Program-made: the position numbers and the translations under genes | Notes under the pieces: model-generated | Told to the model about the DNA's origin: nothing | Database searches by the model: none | What the model saw: only the letters and a program-made list of their open reading frames with translations | Origin: Polaribacter sp. | GTDB lineage: Bacteria; Bacteroidota; Bacteroidia; Flavobacteriales; Flavobacteriaceae | Direction of reading: 5' to 3' | Length of the DNA stretch: 64,000 nucleotides | Assembly: GCA_020740485.1 (NCBI GenBank) | Contig: DYMN01000001.1 | Location: forward strand, 178,846 to 242,845 | In this document: positions 44,345 through 54,369 of the stretch, in pieces | Layout of the letters: every line of letters begins with the position of its first letter | Numbering within the stretch: the first letter of the stretch is position 1

Positions 44345-45980
44345 AGACTTAAAAAATATTTTTAAAGTAGTATTGTTGTTTTTTGCAGTAAATTTTGTTG
44401 CAAATTACTTGTATTTCCGTAAAGACTTGACCAAAGACCATCGCTATACGCTATCGGAAGTAAGTAAAAAAATCACTGACAAACTCAATCAAAGAGTTCA
44501 AGTAGAAGTTTATCTTAAAGGTAATTTCCCATTGGATTTCAAAAGATTGAGTCATGCTACAGAACAATATTTGGAAGAAGTAAAATCCGAAAATCCGAAA
44601 ATTAGATACAAATTGATTGATCCCGTTGGGAATGAAGAAGCATTGATTAAAAAAGGAATGCAACCCAGCCGTTTGACCGTAGAAGAAGAAGGAAGTGTTT
44701 CCGAAAAATTGATATTTCCGTACGCTTTGGTCAAATATGACCATAAAGAAGTCGTAGTCCCTTTATTGGTAAATTCAGCAGAAGGTCAAGAAAAACAATT
44801 GCAACGTTCTATAGAAAATTTGGAATACGCCTTTAGTAATGCCTTTGCTCAACTCACTGCCAAAAAACAAAAATCAGTAGCGGTACTTCGTAGTAACGGA
44901 ACATTAGAAGATATTTATCTCTATGATTTTTTGTCGTCTGTGAAAGAAAAGTACAATTTAGCCCCGTTTACTTTAAAATCTTCAACTTTTGTTTCGTCAC
45001 AACAAATTGCAGATGATATTAAAAAATACGATGCTTTAGTCATTCCCAAACCAACGCAACCTTTTTCGGAACAAGACAAATTGATTTTAGATCAATATAT
45101 TATGAATGGAGGAAAAACGCTTTGGCTCATTGATAATGTATATGCAGAAATGGACAGTTTACAACAAACAGGTGACGCTATGTTTATTCCGCGTGATTTA
45201 GGTTTGACTGATTTGCTTTTTTCTTACGGGGTTCGTATCAATTATGATTTGGTGCAAGATTTATACAGCAGTAAAATTGCCGTTGCCACCGGAAATGTGG
45301 GTAATCAAACGCAGTTTAAACAGTTTTTGTGGCGTTATTATCCTTTGATAAATCCCAATCAAAATCATTCCATCACTAAAAGTGTAGAACCGGTTAATTT
45401 GAAATTTCCATCGAGTATGGATACTTTAAAGAATAATATCCACAAAACGATACTTTTACAAACTTCAAAATTGACTAAAACTACAGGTTTGCCCAACATT
45501 GTTAGTCTATTAACTTTGGCAGACAAAGTAGATCCCAATCAATATATAGGTGATCAACAAAATTTGGGTATTTTATTGGAAGGAAAATTTACTTCGGCTT
45601 ATGCCTATAGAACGAAGCCTTTTGCAGCAAATAATTTCAAAAAAGAAGGCGTTGACAACAAAATGATTGTCATTTCCGATGGCGATATGGTTGCCAATCA
45701 AGTACACGAAGGCCAGCCAACAGCGTTAAACGTTGACAAATGGACCGGACAATATTTTGGAAATAAAGAATTTTTACTCAATTCGTTAGATTATCTATTA
45801 GATGATTCCGGTTTGCTGACCTTAAGAGGGAAAACATTGGAAATAAAAATGTTGAACAAACAAAAAGTAGCATCTGATAAGGGATTTTGGCAGTTTATCA
45901 ATATCGTTTTACCTTTAATTTTATTAACGCTTTTTGGTTTTGGTTATCAAGGATGGAGAAAAAGGAAGTACACAAAATAG
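44337..45980 (+). CDS. gldG: Gliding motility ABC transporter accessory protein GldG
   Basis: The substrate-binding-like auxiliary subunit of the GldAFG transporter. The 547-aa protein has an N-terminal TM segment (VVLLFFAVNFVANYLYF), a large extracytoplasmic region with the GldG segments YTLSEVSKKITDKLNQ, VYLKGNFPLDFKRL and DGDMVANQV, and a C-terminal TM (FINIVLPLILLTLFGFGY) followed by a basic tail WRKRKYTK. It overlaps the DUF1016 gene by 8 nt. Confidence 0.93.
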   Translation: MSRDLKNIFKVVLLFFAVNFVANYLYFRKDLTKDHRYTLSEVSKKITDKLNQRVQVEVYLKGNFPLDFKRLSHATEQYLEEVKSENPKIRYKLIDPVGNEEALIKKGMQPSRLTVEEEGSVSEKLIFPYALVKYDHKEVVVPLLVNSAEGQEKQLQRSIENLEYAFSNAFAQLTAKKQKSVAVLRSNGTLEDIYLYDFLSSVKEKYNLAPFTLKSSTFVSSQQIADDIKKYDALVIPKPTQPFSEQDKLILDQYIMNGGKTLWLIDNVYAEMDSLQQTGDAMFIPRDLGLTDLLFSYGVRINYDLVQDLYSSKIAVATGNVGNQTQFKQFLWRYYPLINPNQNHSITKSVEPVNLKFPSSMDTLKNNIHKTILLQTSKLTKTTGLPNIVSLLTLADKVDPNQYIGDQQNLGILLEGKFTSAYAYRTKPFAANNFKKEGVDNKMIVISDGDMVANQVHEGQPTALNVDKWTGQYFGNKEFLLNSLDYLLDDSGLLTLRGKTLEIKMLNKQKVASDKGFWQFINIVLPLILLTLFGFGYQGWRKRKYTK

Positions 45981-46060
45981 AAATTCCAATCCAGATTGCT
46001 ATATTGGACTGTATGTAAAAACAAAGTGGTATAAATTCAAATTTATTTTAACAATTTTCC

Positions 46061-46200
46061 ATTCACTCATTCACTCATTCACTCATTCAATCATTACTTC
46101 ACTTTGTTGTTATTTTTTTTTAGGAGTTCAGTGATTGCTTCGCAATTCACTCATTCACTCATTCAATCATTCACTCATTCAATCATTCAATCATTCACTC
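46061..46200. repeat. Interrupted octanucleotide arrays upstream of the symporter gene
   Basis: Two arrays of an 8-nt unit ATTCACTC/ATTCAATC: four units at 46061-46092 and seven units at 46145-46200. A 52-bp non-repeat segment separates them. The second array ends 3 nt before the symporter ATG at 46204. A weak hairpin (GTGATTGC/GCAATTCAC) borders the second array. Confidence 0.92.
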
Positions 46201-46203
46201 AAA

Positions 46204-47649
46204 ATGACACCAACCTTAGTTTTATTAATCATCGCAATTTATTCAGTAATCCTATTTTACATAGCATTTCGTACCGGAAAAAACGAGAGCAATGCCAATT
46301 TCTTTGTGGCAAAAAAGCAATCCCCTTGGTTGGTGGTAGCTTATGGAATGATTGGGGCTTCGCTTTCGGGCGTTACTTTTATGTCCGTTCCGGGCTGGGT
46401 GGGCACTACTCATTTTAAATACTTAATGGTGGTTTTTGGGTATCTTATTGGCTATGCGGTCATAGCGTTAGTATTAATGCCTTTGTACTATCGATTAAAT
46501 CTCATCACTATTTATACCTATTTGGAACAAAGGTTTGGTAAATGGTCACATAAAACAGGTTCTTTTTTCTTTATCCTTTCTCGCACCATTGGGGCTTCAT
46601 TTAGGATTTTTTTAGTAGTTCACGTACTTCAAATTTTTGTTTTTGATGCTTGGAATGTCCCATTTGTAGTTACTATCGCTATTTTCTTGGCGTTGGTTAT
46701 TCTTTATACTTATCGTGGCGGTATCAAAACGATTATTTGGACAGATACCTTGCAAACCACCTTTATGTTGTTGGCAGTGGTGATTTCAATTTATTTGATT
46801 ATCAGTGAAATGAACATCTCGTTTAGCCAATTGATCTCGCAAGTTTGGAATTCTGATTTATCTCAAGTTATTGACACTGATGTAAATAGCCGACAGTATT
46901 ATTGGAAGCAAATCATTAGTGGCGCTTTTATTGCCATTGCCATGACCGGATTAGATCAAGAAATGATGCAAAAAAATCTGAGTATCAGAACTTTAAAAGA
47001 TGCTCAAAAAAATATGTTTTCATTTAGTATCGCTTTACTTTTTGTGAATTTGATGTTTTTATTTCTTGGAGCTGCACTGTTTTTATTAGTGGAAAGCAAG
47101 GGAATTGCAATGCCCAAGAATTCAGACGATTTGTTCCCTATGATTGCCATCAATTATTTAAGTCCTTTAGCCGGCATCATTTTTATAATAGGTTTGATTT
47201 CTGCTGCATATCCAAGTGCTGACGGAGCATTGACATCTTTAACAACTGCTTTTTCAATAGATTTCTTAAAAATTGATAAAAATGAAAAATTATCAGAAGC
47301 GCAAGCCCAAAAAATCAGACATCGCGTGCACTTAATTTTTGCATTGATTTTATTTGCCATCATTTACATTTTTAGCTTGATCAACGATAGAGCCGTTATT
47401 GATAAACTCTTTACTGTCGCCGGCTATACGTATGGACCTTTATTAGGTTTATTTGCCTTTGGCATTTTAACAAAAAGAAAAGTAAAAGATACTATTGTCC
47501 CTTTTATTGCAATAATATCGCCGATAGTCTGTTATTTTTTAAGTGAATTTTCAGTACAGCTTTTAAATGGATATAAAATTGGCTTTGAACTCTTGTTAAT
47601 TAATGGATTAATAACATTTTTAGGTCTGTATTTTATCAGTAAAAAATAA
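46204..47649 (+). CDS. Sodium:solute symporter family protein
   Basis: A 481-aa integral membrane protein of the SSS family with about 13 hydrophobic segments. Family markers are FFVAKKQSPWLVVAYGMIGASLSGVTFMSVPG in TM1-2, the TYLEQRFG helix, and ISAAYPSADGALTSLTTAFSIDF in TM8-9, the Na-binding region. The substrate is not evident. A longer frame beginning at a TTG (46135) would translate the octamer repeat into a run such as LIHSFNHSLIQS, which is not part of the family, so ATG at 46204 is chosen. Confidence 0.9.
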   Translation: MTPTLVLLIIAIYSVILFYIAFRTGKNESNANFFVAKKQSPWLVVAYGMIGASLSGVTFMSVPGWVGTTHFKYLMVVFGYLIGYAVIALVLMPLYYRLNLITIYTYLEQRFGKWSHKTGSFFFILSRTIGASFRIFLVVHVLQIFVFDAWNVPFVVTIAIFLALVILYTYRGGIKTIIWTDTLQTTFMLLAVVISIYLIISEMNISFSQLISQVWNSDLSQVIDTDVNSRQYYWKQIISGAFIAIAMTGLDQEMMQKNLSIRTLKDAQKNMFSFSIALLFVNLMFLFLGAALFLLVESKGIAMPKNSDDLFPMIAINYLSPLAGIIFIIGLISAAYPSADGALTSLTTAFSIDFLKIDKNEKLSEAQAQKIRHRVHLIFALILFAIIYIFSLINDRAVIDKLFTVAGYTYGPLLGLFAFGILTKRKVKDTIVPFIAIISPIVCYFLSEFSVQLLNGYKIGFELLLINGLITFLGLYFISKK

Positions 47650-47732
47650 AAAAATGTTAATCTTTCTGAAATAGAAACTTTTTATTTATAAAACCCATAA
47701 TTTTACAACTCATTTCATAAAAAAATATAAAA

Positions 47733-50183
47733 ATGATTAAAAAATCTCTTTTCTTTTTGTTTTTAGTGCTCGCTTTTACTATTTACGCACAACAAGAAAC
47801 CGAATCAATAAAAATCTACAGAGCAGAAGAAACCAAATTAAACGATTTAATCCATACTAAATTAAAGGTCAGTTTTGATTTTCCTAAGCGTTATCTATAT
47901 GGAGAAGCTTGGATTAAAGCCAAACCGCATTTTTATCCTTCCCAAAAATTGGTTTTAGATGCCAAGTCTATGATGATTCAAGAAGTGAAAATGGGTGATA
48001 AAAAATTAGAATACAATTATGAAAATGATGAGTTAATTATCAATTTGGGTAATATATACACACGTGATGAAGAATTTGAAGTTTACATCAAATATACGGC
48101 AAGACCGGAATTAGTTACGCAAAAGGGCAGTGCTGCCATATCAGATGCCAAAGGGCTCTATTTTATCAACCCTGATGAAACTGACCCTGAAAAACCTACA
48201 CAAATATGGACACAAGGCGAAACAGAATCCAATTCAGTTTGGTTTCCTACCTTAGACAGTCCTAATCAAAAATCTACTGAAGAGATATACATTACCATTC
48301 CCAATAAATATACCACGCTTTCCAATGGTTTGCTCATCAATCAAACTGAAAATCAAGATGGTACGCGCACCGATTACTGGAAAATGAATCAACCGCACGC
48401 ACCATATTTGTTTTTTATAGGCATCGGGGAATATGCGGTGGTTAAGGACAGTTGGAAAGGAAAACCGGTAAATTATTACGTTGAAAAAGAATACGAACCG
48501 GTTGCCAAAGCTATTTTTGGTAATACACCTGAAATGATCCAATTTTTCTCTGATAAATTCGGAGTTGAATATCCTTGGGAAAAGTACAGTCAAATAGTAG
48601 GAAGAGATTTTGTCAGTGGTGCAATGGAAAACACCACTACCACCATTCATTCCGAAAATGCGTATCAAAAGGAAGGGCAGCTGATTGATGAAAATACGTG
48701 GGAAGATACGGTTTCACACGAATTGTCACATCATTGGTTTGGTGATTTAGTGACCACCGAAAGTTGGAGTAATCTAACCGTTAATGAATCATTCGCTACT
48801 TATGCAGAATATCTCTGGCGCGAATTCAAATACGGGAAAGACCACGCTGATGAACATTTATTTCAGGACAAAAAAGCCTATTTTATGGGTGGAAATGAGT
48901 CTAAAAATTTAGTTCGCTTTCATTATGCTGACAGAGAAGATATGTTTGATGGCGTGAGCTATCAAAAAGGAGCCACCATTTTGCATATGTTGAGAAAAGA
49001 AATAGGAGACGAAGCCTTTTTTGCGGGTTTGAAAAAATATTTGCAAGATTTTCAATTTGGAACCGCCGAAGCACATCAATTGAGATTGGCATTAGAAGAT
49101 GTTTCCGGAACTGACCTAAACCCCTTTTTCAATCAATGGTATTTCGCTAACGGACATCCAAAATTAGAAATTAGTTATAATTATGACCTTACGGACAATA
49201 CCGTAATAGTAACTGTAAAACAAGCAGATAAAGTATTTCATTTTCCTTTGAAAATTGACATTTATGAAAGTGGAAAGAGAATTGAACACAATGTGGAAGT
49301 AACCAAAAAAGAACAATCCTTTACTTTTCAATATACAAAAAAACCGGATTTGGTAAATGTAAATGCGGATCACGTATTGCTCAGTGAAATAAAAGACGAA
49401 GAAAAGACCTTGGAAAATTATATATTCCAATTAAACAATGCACCGCACTACGAAGACAGATATAATGCCATTTTATACCTTTCTAAACATCAAGATAATG
49501 ATGAAGCATTTAAAGCTTTAATGAAAGCAATGAATGATAAGTATTTTGAAATTAGAATATTAGCATTAAGAAATATTGATTTAAGTAAAAAATACAGAAA
49601 AGAAGCCATCAAAGTTGTTGAAACCTTAGCGACCACAGATCCTAAAACAAAGGTGCAAGGAGAAGCTATACTTGTATTAGCTAAATTAATCGATCCCAAA
49701 TACAAGCCAATTTATGAAAGGGGCATTAACAATCCGTCTTACAGTATTAAGAGCAATTCAATTATTGCCCTTTATGAAATAGACAAAACAGCCGCTATGA
49801 ATGCTATTAACAGTTTAGCTAATGAAACAAAAGAAGATTTAGCTTCTCTTTTAGTGCAATTATATATCAAAGAGAATGACGAAACCCAAATGCCTTATAT
49901 AGCATCTCATTTATTAGATTTTGCATTTAGTGATAAAGAAGCCGACCAACAAACTTTTATGAAAACCTATCAATGGATAGCCAACAGTAATAATGAAAAA
50001 GCATTAAGCAACCTTACCCAAGATTTTGTATCTAAAGGAAAGAGATATAAGAAATATGGTGTGGATATGATGGTAATGGGTCTATTGCAACAAGTAATCC
50101 AATTACAAAATAAATCAAACAATTCTAATAAAGATACTATAATTCAAATAGTTAAAAAAGGATTGTCCGAATTAGTTGAATAA
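47733..50183 (+). CDS. M1 family aminopeptidase with HEAT-like C-terminus
   Basis: An 816-aa exported metallopeptidase with a signal peptide (MIKKSLFFLFLVLAFTIYAQ). The GAMEN exopeptidase motif is at 296-300, Zn site HELSH at 329-333 with the following NESFATYAEY supplying the third ligand. The fourth domain (about 560-816) is helical repeats. It likely trims peptides in the periplasm or outside the cell. It has a strong stem-loop downstream. Confidence 0.94.
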   Translation: MIKKSLFFLFLVLAFTIYAQQETESIKIYRAEETKLNDLIHTKLKVSFDFPKRYLYGEAWIKAKPHFYPSQKLVLDAKSMMIQEVKMGDKKLEYNYENDELIINLGNIYTRDEEFEVYIKYTARPELVTQKGSAAISDAKGLYFINPDETDPEKPTQIWTQGETESNSVWFPTLDSPNQKSTEEIYITIPNKYTTLSNGLLINQTENQDGTRTDYWKMNQPHAPYLFFIGIGEYAVVKDSWKGKPVNYYVEKEYEPVAKAIFGNTPEMIQFFSDKFGVEYPWEKYSQIVGRDFVSGAMENTTTTIHSENAYQKEGQLIDENTWEDTVSHELSHHWFGDLVTTESWSNLTVNESFATYAEYLWREFKYGKDHADEHLFQDKKAYFMGGNESKNLVRFHYADREDMFDGVSYQKGATILHMLRKEIGDEAFFAGLKKYLQDFQFGTAEAHQLRLALEDVSGTDLNPFFNQWYFANGHPKLEISYNYDLTDNTVIVTVKQADKVFHFPLKIDIYESGKRIEHNVEVTKKEQSFTFQYTKKPDLVNVNADHVLLSEIKDEEKTLENYIFQLNNAPHYEDRYNAILYLSKHQDNDEAFKALMKAMNDKYFEIRILALRNIDLSKKYRKEAIKVVETLATTDPKTKVQGEAILVLAKLIDPKYKPIYERGINNPSYSIKSNSIIALYEIDKTAAMNAINSLANETKEDLASLLVQLYIKENDETQMPYIASHLLDFAFSDKEADQQTFMKTYQWIANSNNEKALSNLTQDFVSKGKRYKKYGVDMMVMGLLQQVIQLQNKSNNSNKDTIIQIVKKGLSELVE

Positions 50184-50193
50184 TATTTTTAAA

Positions 50194-50245
50194 CTTTAAC
50201 GGATAACAGATTACCATCTGATTATCCGTTAAAGATTATTATTTT
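50194..50245 (+). terminator. Terminator after the M1 peptidase gene
   Basis: Long stem, arms 50194-50211 and 50216-50234 with one bulged base and a 4-nt loop, followed by a T-rich tract to about 50247. Confidence 0.8.
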
Positions 50246-50314
50246 TTTATTTTTATACAATTTCTGAAAAGAGGTTGAGTTATGTAATAGTTAAATTTAC
50301 TCAAACTTTTTTTA

Positions 50315-50322
50315 TATTTTTG
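50315..50322 (+). promoter_or_regulatory. -7 box of the lpx operon
   Basis: TATTTTTG ends 7 nt before the lpxD ATG at 50330, predicting an almost leaderless transcript. Confidence 0.55.
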
Positions 50323-50329
50323 CAAAATT

Positions 50330-51352
50330 ATGAAGTTTACAGCACTGCAAATAGCTACAATACTAAATGGAACAGTAGAAGGTGATGAAATGGTTCAAGT
50401 TTCAAAATTATCCAAAATTGAAGAAGGAGAACCTGAAACATTATCTTTTTTGTCTAATCCGAAATATTCAAGCCATATTTATAGTACAAATGCATCTGTA
50501 GTAATTGTAAATGAAGATTTTGTCCCTGAAAAACCAATCAATTCAACTTTAATAAAAGTGCCGGATGCCTATAGAGCATTTACACAATTGTTAAATTTTT
50601 ACAACAAAGTTAAATGGGATAAATCAGGAATTGAACAACCTAGTTATATAGATAACACATCAAAAATTGGAGCAAATCCTTATATAGGGGCATTTGCTTA
50701 TATTGGAAAAAATGTAATTATTGGTACCAATGTTAAAATTTTTCCGCAAGCTTACATAGGTGATAATGTTAACATTGGAGATAATACTATTATTTTCACA
50801 GGAGCAAAAATTTATTCTGAAAGTGTAATAGGCAATGACTGTTTGATTCATTCTAATGCTGTTGTCGGCTCCGATGGATTTGGATTTGCGCCCACTGAAA
50901 ATGGAGATTACGAAAAAATTCCGCAAACCGGAAATGTTATTATTGGAAATGATGTAGAAATAGGAGCAGGGACAACCATAGATAGAGCCACTTTGGGAAG
51001 TACTAAAATTGGAGATGGTGTTAAATTGGACAATCAAATTCAAATTGCACACAATGTAGAAATTGGTAAAAATACTGTGATTGCAGCTCAAACCGGTGTA
51101 GCTGGTTCAGCAAAAATCGGAATAAATTGCGTTATTGGTGGACAAGTTGGAATAGCCGGACATATCACGATTGGCAATTATGTAAAAGTACAAGCGCAAT
51201 CAGGAATTTCTAAAAGCTTGGCAGATGGCTCTGTAGTTCAGGGTTCGCCGGCTTTTGGATACAACGATTGGAATAAATCTTATGTATATTTTAAAAATTT
51301 ACCCAAAACAATTTTAGAAATTGAAATACAGCTAAAAGAAATCAAACTTTAA
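50330..51352 (+). CDS. lpxD: UDP-3-O-acylglucosamine N-acyltransferase
   Basis: The third step of lipid A synthesis: adds the N-linked hydroxyacyl chain to UDP-3-O-acyl-glucosamine. The 340-aa protein has the LpxD N-terminal nucleotide-binding domain ([28 protein letters not shown]) and a left-handed beta-helix of hexapeptide repeats with the catalytic His region ([26 protein letters not shown]). It is first of four co-directional genes; lpxC-fabZ starts 3 nt after it. Confidence 0.95.
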   Translation: MKFTALQIATILNGTVEGDEMVQVSKLSKIEEGEPETLSFLSNPKYSSHIYSTNASVVIVNEDFVPEKPINSTLIKVPDAYRAFTQLLNFYNKVKWDKSGIEQPSYIDNTSKIGANPYIGAFAYIGKNVIIGTNVKIFPQAYIGDNVNIGDNTIIFTGAKIYSESVIGNDCLIHSNAVVGSDGFGFAPTENGDYEKIPQTGNVIIGNDVEIGAGTTIDRATLGSTKIGDGVKLDNQIQIAHNVEIGKNTVIAAQTGVAGSAKIGINCVIGGQVGIAGHITIGNYVKVQAQSGISKSLADGSVVQGSPAFGYNDWNKSYVYFKNLPKTILEIEIQLKEIKL

Positions 51353-51355
51353 ACT

Positions 51356-52747
51356 ATGACATTACAACAAACGATTTCAAAAGAAATTTCACTTACGGGA
51401 ATAGGTTTACATACCGGTAAAGAAGTTACTATCAAGTTCAAACCGGCTCCTGTGAATCACGGCTATGCTTTTGTTAGAATTGATTTGGAAGGAAATCCAA
51501 TCATTGAAGCTAACGCAAAATATGTAATAAGTACAGAACGTGGAACTAATTTAGAAAAAAATGGTGTTGCTATCAATACTTCAGAACATGTTTTAGCTGC
51601 TGCGGTTGGTTTAGAAATTGACAATTTAATTATTGAAATCAATTCATCTGAACCACCGATTATGGATGGTTCTTCCAAATTGTTTATTGAAGCACTCGAG
51701 AGAGCAGGAATAACCATTCAAGATACTGAAAGAGAAGAATATATAGTAAAAGAAATCATTTCTTATAAAGATGAAGAAACGGGTAGTGAAATTGTCATTA
51801 TGCCCTCAGACCAATATCAAATAACCACTTTAGTTGATTTCGGCACCAATGTATTAGGTACACAAAATGCAACTTTAAAAAAAATAAGTGATTTTAAAAA
51901 TGAAATAAGTGAAGCGCGAACTTTTAGTTTCCTTCACGAATTAGAATTGCTATTAGACCACAACCTCATTAAAGGAGGGGATTTAAATAATGCAATTGTT
52001 TACGTAGACAAAGTGATTTCAGATGCAACTTTAGAAAAATTAAAAAAAGCATTTAACAAAACAAGTATTTCTGTAAAACCAAATGGAATCTTAGATAATT
52101 TGGAATTGCGTTGGCCCAATGAAGCAGCCAGACATAAACTGTTGGATGTTATGGGAGATTTAGCATTAGTAGGTATACGATTGAAAGGAAAAGTAATAGC
52201 CACAAAACCGGGACATAAAGTCAACACTAATTTTGCAAAAAAATTACAAAAAATAATTCAAAATGATAAGAGAAATAACATTCCGCAATATGATTTGAAT
52301 CAAACACCCTTGATGGATGTAAATCATATTATGAAAATACTTCCCCACAGACCGCCGTTTTTATTGATAGATAAAATATTAGAATTATCTGATAAACATG
52401 TCGTAGGAGTGAAAAATGTAACAATGAATGAACCATTTTTTGTCGGACATTTCCCTGGAGAACCGGTAATGCCGGGTGTATTGCAAGTTGAAGCAATGGC
52501 ACAATGTGGTGGAATATTAGTTTTAAGCACGGTGCCTGATCCTGAAAATTATTTGACTTATTTCATGAAAATAGATGGTGTAAAATTCAAACATAAAGTA
52601 GTTCCGGGCGATACACTCATTTTCAAAGCGGAATTGTTATCTCCAATAAGAAGAGGCATTTGTCATATGCAAGCCTATGGATATGCCAATAACAGAATAG
52701 TAGTCGAAGCCGAACTAATGGCTCAAATAGTAAAAGTTAATGAATAA
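51356..52747 (+). CDS. lpxC: Bifunctional LpxC deacetylase / FabZ dehydratase
   Basis: A 463-aa fusion. Residues 1 to about 305 are LpxC, the Zn-dependent deacetylase committing UDP-acyl-GlcNAc to lipid A (GIGLHTGKEVTIKFKPA, NTSEHVLAAAVGLEIDN, PIMDGSSKLFIEAL, LPHRPP-proximal linker; KLLDVMGDLALVG). Residues about 315-463 are FabZ, beta-hydroxyacyl-ACP dehydratase (MKILPHRPPFLLIDKI, GHFPGEPVMPGVLQVEAMAQ with catalytic His/Glu). This fusion is common in Bacteroidota and ties lipid A to fatty acid supply. lpxA starts 6 nt downstream. Confidence 0.95.
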   Translation: MTLQQTISKEISLTGIGLHTGKEVTIKFKPAPVNHGYAFVRIDLEGNPIIEANAKYVISTERGTNLEKNGVAINTSEHVLAAAVGLEIDNLIIEINSSEPPIMDGSSKLFIEALERAGITIQDTEREEYIVKEIISYKDEETGSEIVIMPSDQYQITTLVDFGTNVLGTQNATLKKISDFKNEISEARTFSFLHELELLLDHNLIKGGDLNNAIVYVDKVISDATLEKLKKAFNKTSISVKPNGILDNLELRWPNEAARHKLLDVMGDLALVGIRLKGKVIATKPGHKVNTNFAKKLQKIIQNDKRNNIPQYDLNQTPLMDVNHIMKILPHRPPFLLIDKILELSDKHVVGVKNVTMNEPFFVGHFPGEPVMPGVLQVEAMAQCGGILVLSTVPDPENYLTYFMKIDGVKFKHKVVPGDTLIFKAELLSPIRRGICHMQAYGYANNRIVVEAELMAQIVKVNE

Positions 52748-52753
52748 AACAGT

Positions 52754-53551
52754 ATGAATCAACCTTTAGCATATGTAAATCCGGGTGCAAAAATTGCAAA
52801 AAATGTTGTAATTGAGCCATTTACAAATATCGAAAACAATGTTGAAATAGGCGAAGGAACTTGGATAGGTTCCAATGTTACTATAATGGAAGGCGCCAGA
52901 ATAGGCAAAAATTGTAGAATTTTTCCTGGAGCAGTCATTTCAGCCATCCCACAAGATTTAAAATTTGAGGGAGAATCATCTTTAGCTGTAATTGGCGATA
53001 ATTCAACAATAAGAGAATTTGTAACTTTAAACAGAGGGACTAAAGCTTCTGGGGAAACGCGTATAGGCAAAAACTGCTTGGTAATGGCAACGGTACACAT
53101 AGCTCATGACTGCGTAATAGGTGATAATTCTATTATTGTTAATGGAGTTGCTCTCGCCGGGCATGTCATAATTGGAGAAAATGTTGTTATTGGAGGTCTT
53201 TCGGCGGTACATCAGTTTGTGCAAATCGGAGCTCACGCTATGATATCAGGAGGTTCATTAGTGCGCAAAGACGTTCCTCCTTACACCAAAGCGGCGAAAG
53301 AGCCCCTGTCTTATGTTGGGATTAATTCTATCGGACTCCGTCGTAGAGGGTTTACACCAGAAAAAATACGCGAAATTCAAGACATCTATCGCATTATTTT
53401 TCAAAAAAATTACAACACATCTCAAGCACTTTCATTGATTGAAGCTGAAATGCAAGCAACTAAAGAAAGAGATGAAATCATTCAGTTCATCAGAAGTTCC
53501 CAACGTGGCGTGATGAAAGGATATACGAGTGTGAGGAATTTTGAAGAATAA
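52754..53551 (+). CDS. lpxA: UDP-N-acetylglucosamine acyltransferase
   Basis: The first step of lipid A synthesis, transferring a hydroxyacyl chain to the 3-OH of UDP-GlcNAc. The 265-aa protein is a left-handed beta-helix of hexapeptide repeats followed by a helical C-terminus. Markers are GAVISAIPQDLKF, TIREFVTLNRGT, MATVHIAHDC (catalytic His), GGLSAVHQFVQIG and NSIGLRRRGF. It follows lpxC-fabZ closely in one operon. Confidence 0.95.
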   Translation: MNQPLAYVNPGAKIAKNVVIEPFTNIENNVEIGEGTWIGSNVTIMEGARIGKNCRIFPGAVISAIPQDLKFEGESSLAVIGDNSTIREFVTLNRGTKASGETRIGKNCLVMATVHIAHDCVIGDNSIIVNGVALAGHVIIGENVVIGGLSAVHQFVQIGAHAMISGGSLVRKDVPPYTKAAKEPLSYVGINSIGLRRRGFTPEKIREIQDIYRIIFQKNYNTSQALSLIEAEMQATKERDEIIQFIRSSQRGVMKGYTSVRNFEE

Positions 53552-53662
53552 ATTTAATGTAAATCTTTAATAGATATTTTTTACTTTTTTAAGTGAATAA
53601 ATAGTATTTTATTTGCAAAAATTTATTTTTCAATTAATATTAAATAAAATTCAAATTAATTT

Positions 53663-54223
53663 ATGGCATCATCAGGAGATATTCGCAAAGGTATGTGTAT
53701 GGTTTTTAACAATGATATATATAAAGTCATTGAGTTTCTGCATGTAAAACCGGGTAAAGGACCCGCTTTTGTGAGAACAAAACTCAAAAGTGTGACATCT
53801 GGTAGAGTAATAGATAATACTTTTTCAGCAGGCAATAAAATAGAAGAGGTACGAGTAGAAGCTAGAAAGTACCAATTTTTATATCCAGAAGGTGAAGATT
53901 TTCATTTTATGAATACCGAAGATTACAATCAAATCACGCTTCCTAAAGACTTTTTAGATGCACCACAATTAATGAAAGAAGGAGACATAGTAACCGTTTT
54001 GGTAAAAGCAGATGATGATACTCCATTGACAGTAGAAATGCCTTTAAGCGTTGTTTTGGAAGTAATTGAAACAGAGCCCGGTGTTCGCGGAAATACAGCT
54101 ACCAATGCTACCAAACCCGCCACAGTTGAAACCGGAGCAAAAATTATGGTACCTTTATTCATTAATGAAGGCGACAAGGTAAAAATAGACACTGAAACCG
54201 GAAAATATGTAGAAAGAATGTAG
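53663..54223 (+). CDS. efp: Elongation factor P
   Basis: Relieves ribosome stalling at polyproline stretches. The 186-aa three-domain protein starts SSGDIRKGMCMVFNNDIYKVIEFLHVKPGKGPAF. The modification loop PGKGPA carries the conserved Lys (K31 or nearby). The signature LPLSVVLEVIETEPGVRGNT is shifted here to MPLSVVLEVIETEPGVRG. It is separated from lpxA by about 110 bp but remains in the usual lpx-efp-sucD order. Confidence 0.95.
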   Translation: MASSGDIRKGMCMVFNNDIYKVIEFLHVKPGKGPAFVRTKLKSVTSGRVIDNTFSAGNKIEEVRVEARKYQFLYPEGEDFHFMNTEDYNQITLPKDFLDAPQLMKEGDIVTVLVKADDDTPLTVEMPLSVVLEVIETEPGVRGNTATNATKPATVETGAKIMVPLFINEGDKVKIDTETGKYVERM

Positions 54224-54310
54224 AAATAACTTCTTTTTAATATTTTGTGTTTTTTTTAAAAATAATTAAAGAAAAACGCTTTTCTGTTTTTTTATTTCAA
54301 TGGATAGCGT

Positions 54311-54318
54311 TATTTTTG
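54311..54318 (+). promoter_or_regulatory. -7 box of sucD
   Basis: TATTTTTG, exact TAnnTTTG match, 51 nt upstream of the sucD ATG. Confidence 0.5.
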
Positions 54319-54369
54319 TTCCAGTTTTAGAAATTATTTATTTTTAATTTAAACCTTAAACAAAACAAG

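Noticed and set aside
46135..46203. N-terminal extension of the symporter through the octamer repeat
   Set aside because: It begins with TTG and gives a repetitive LIHS/FNHS peptide with no family match. The SSS family N-terminus begins at the ATG at 46204.
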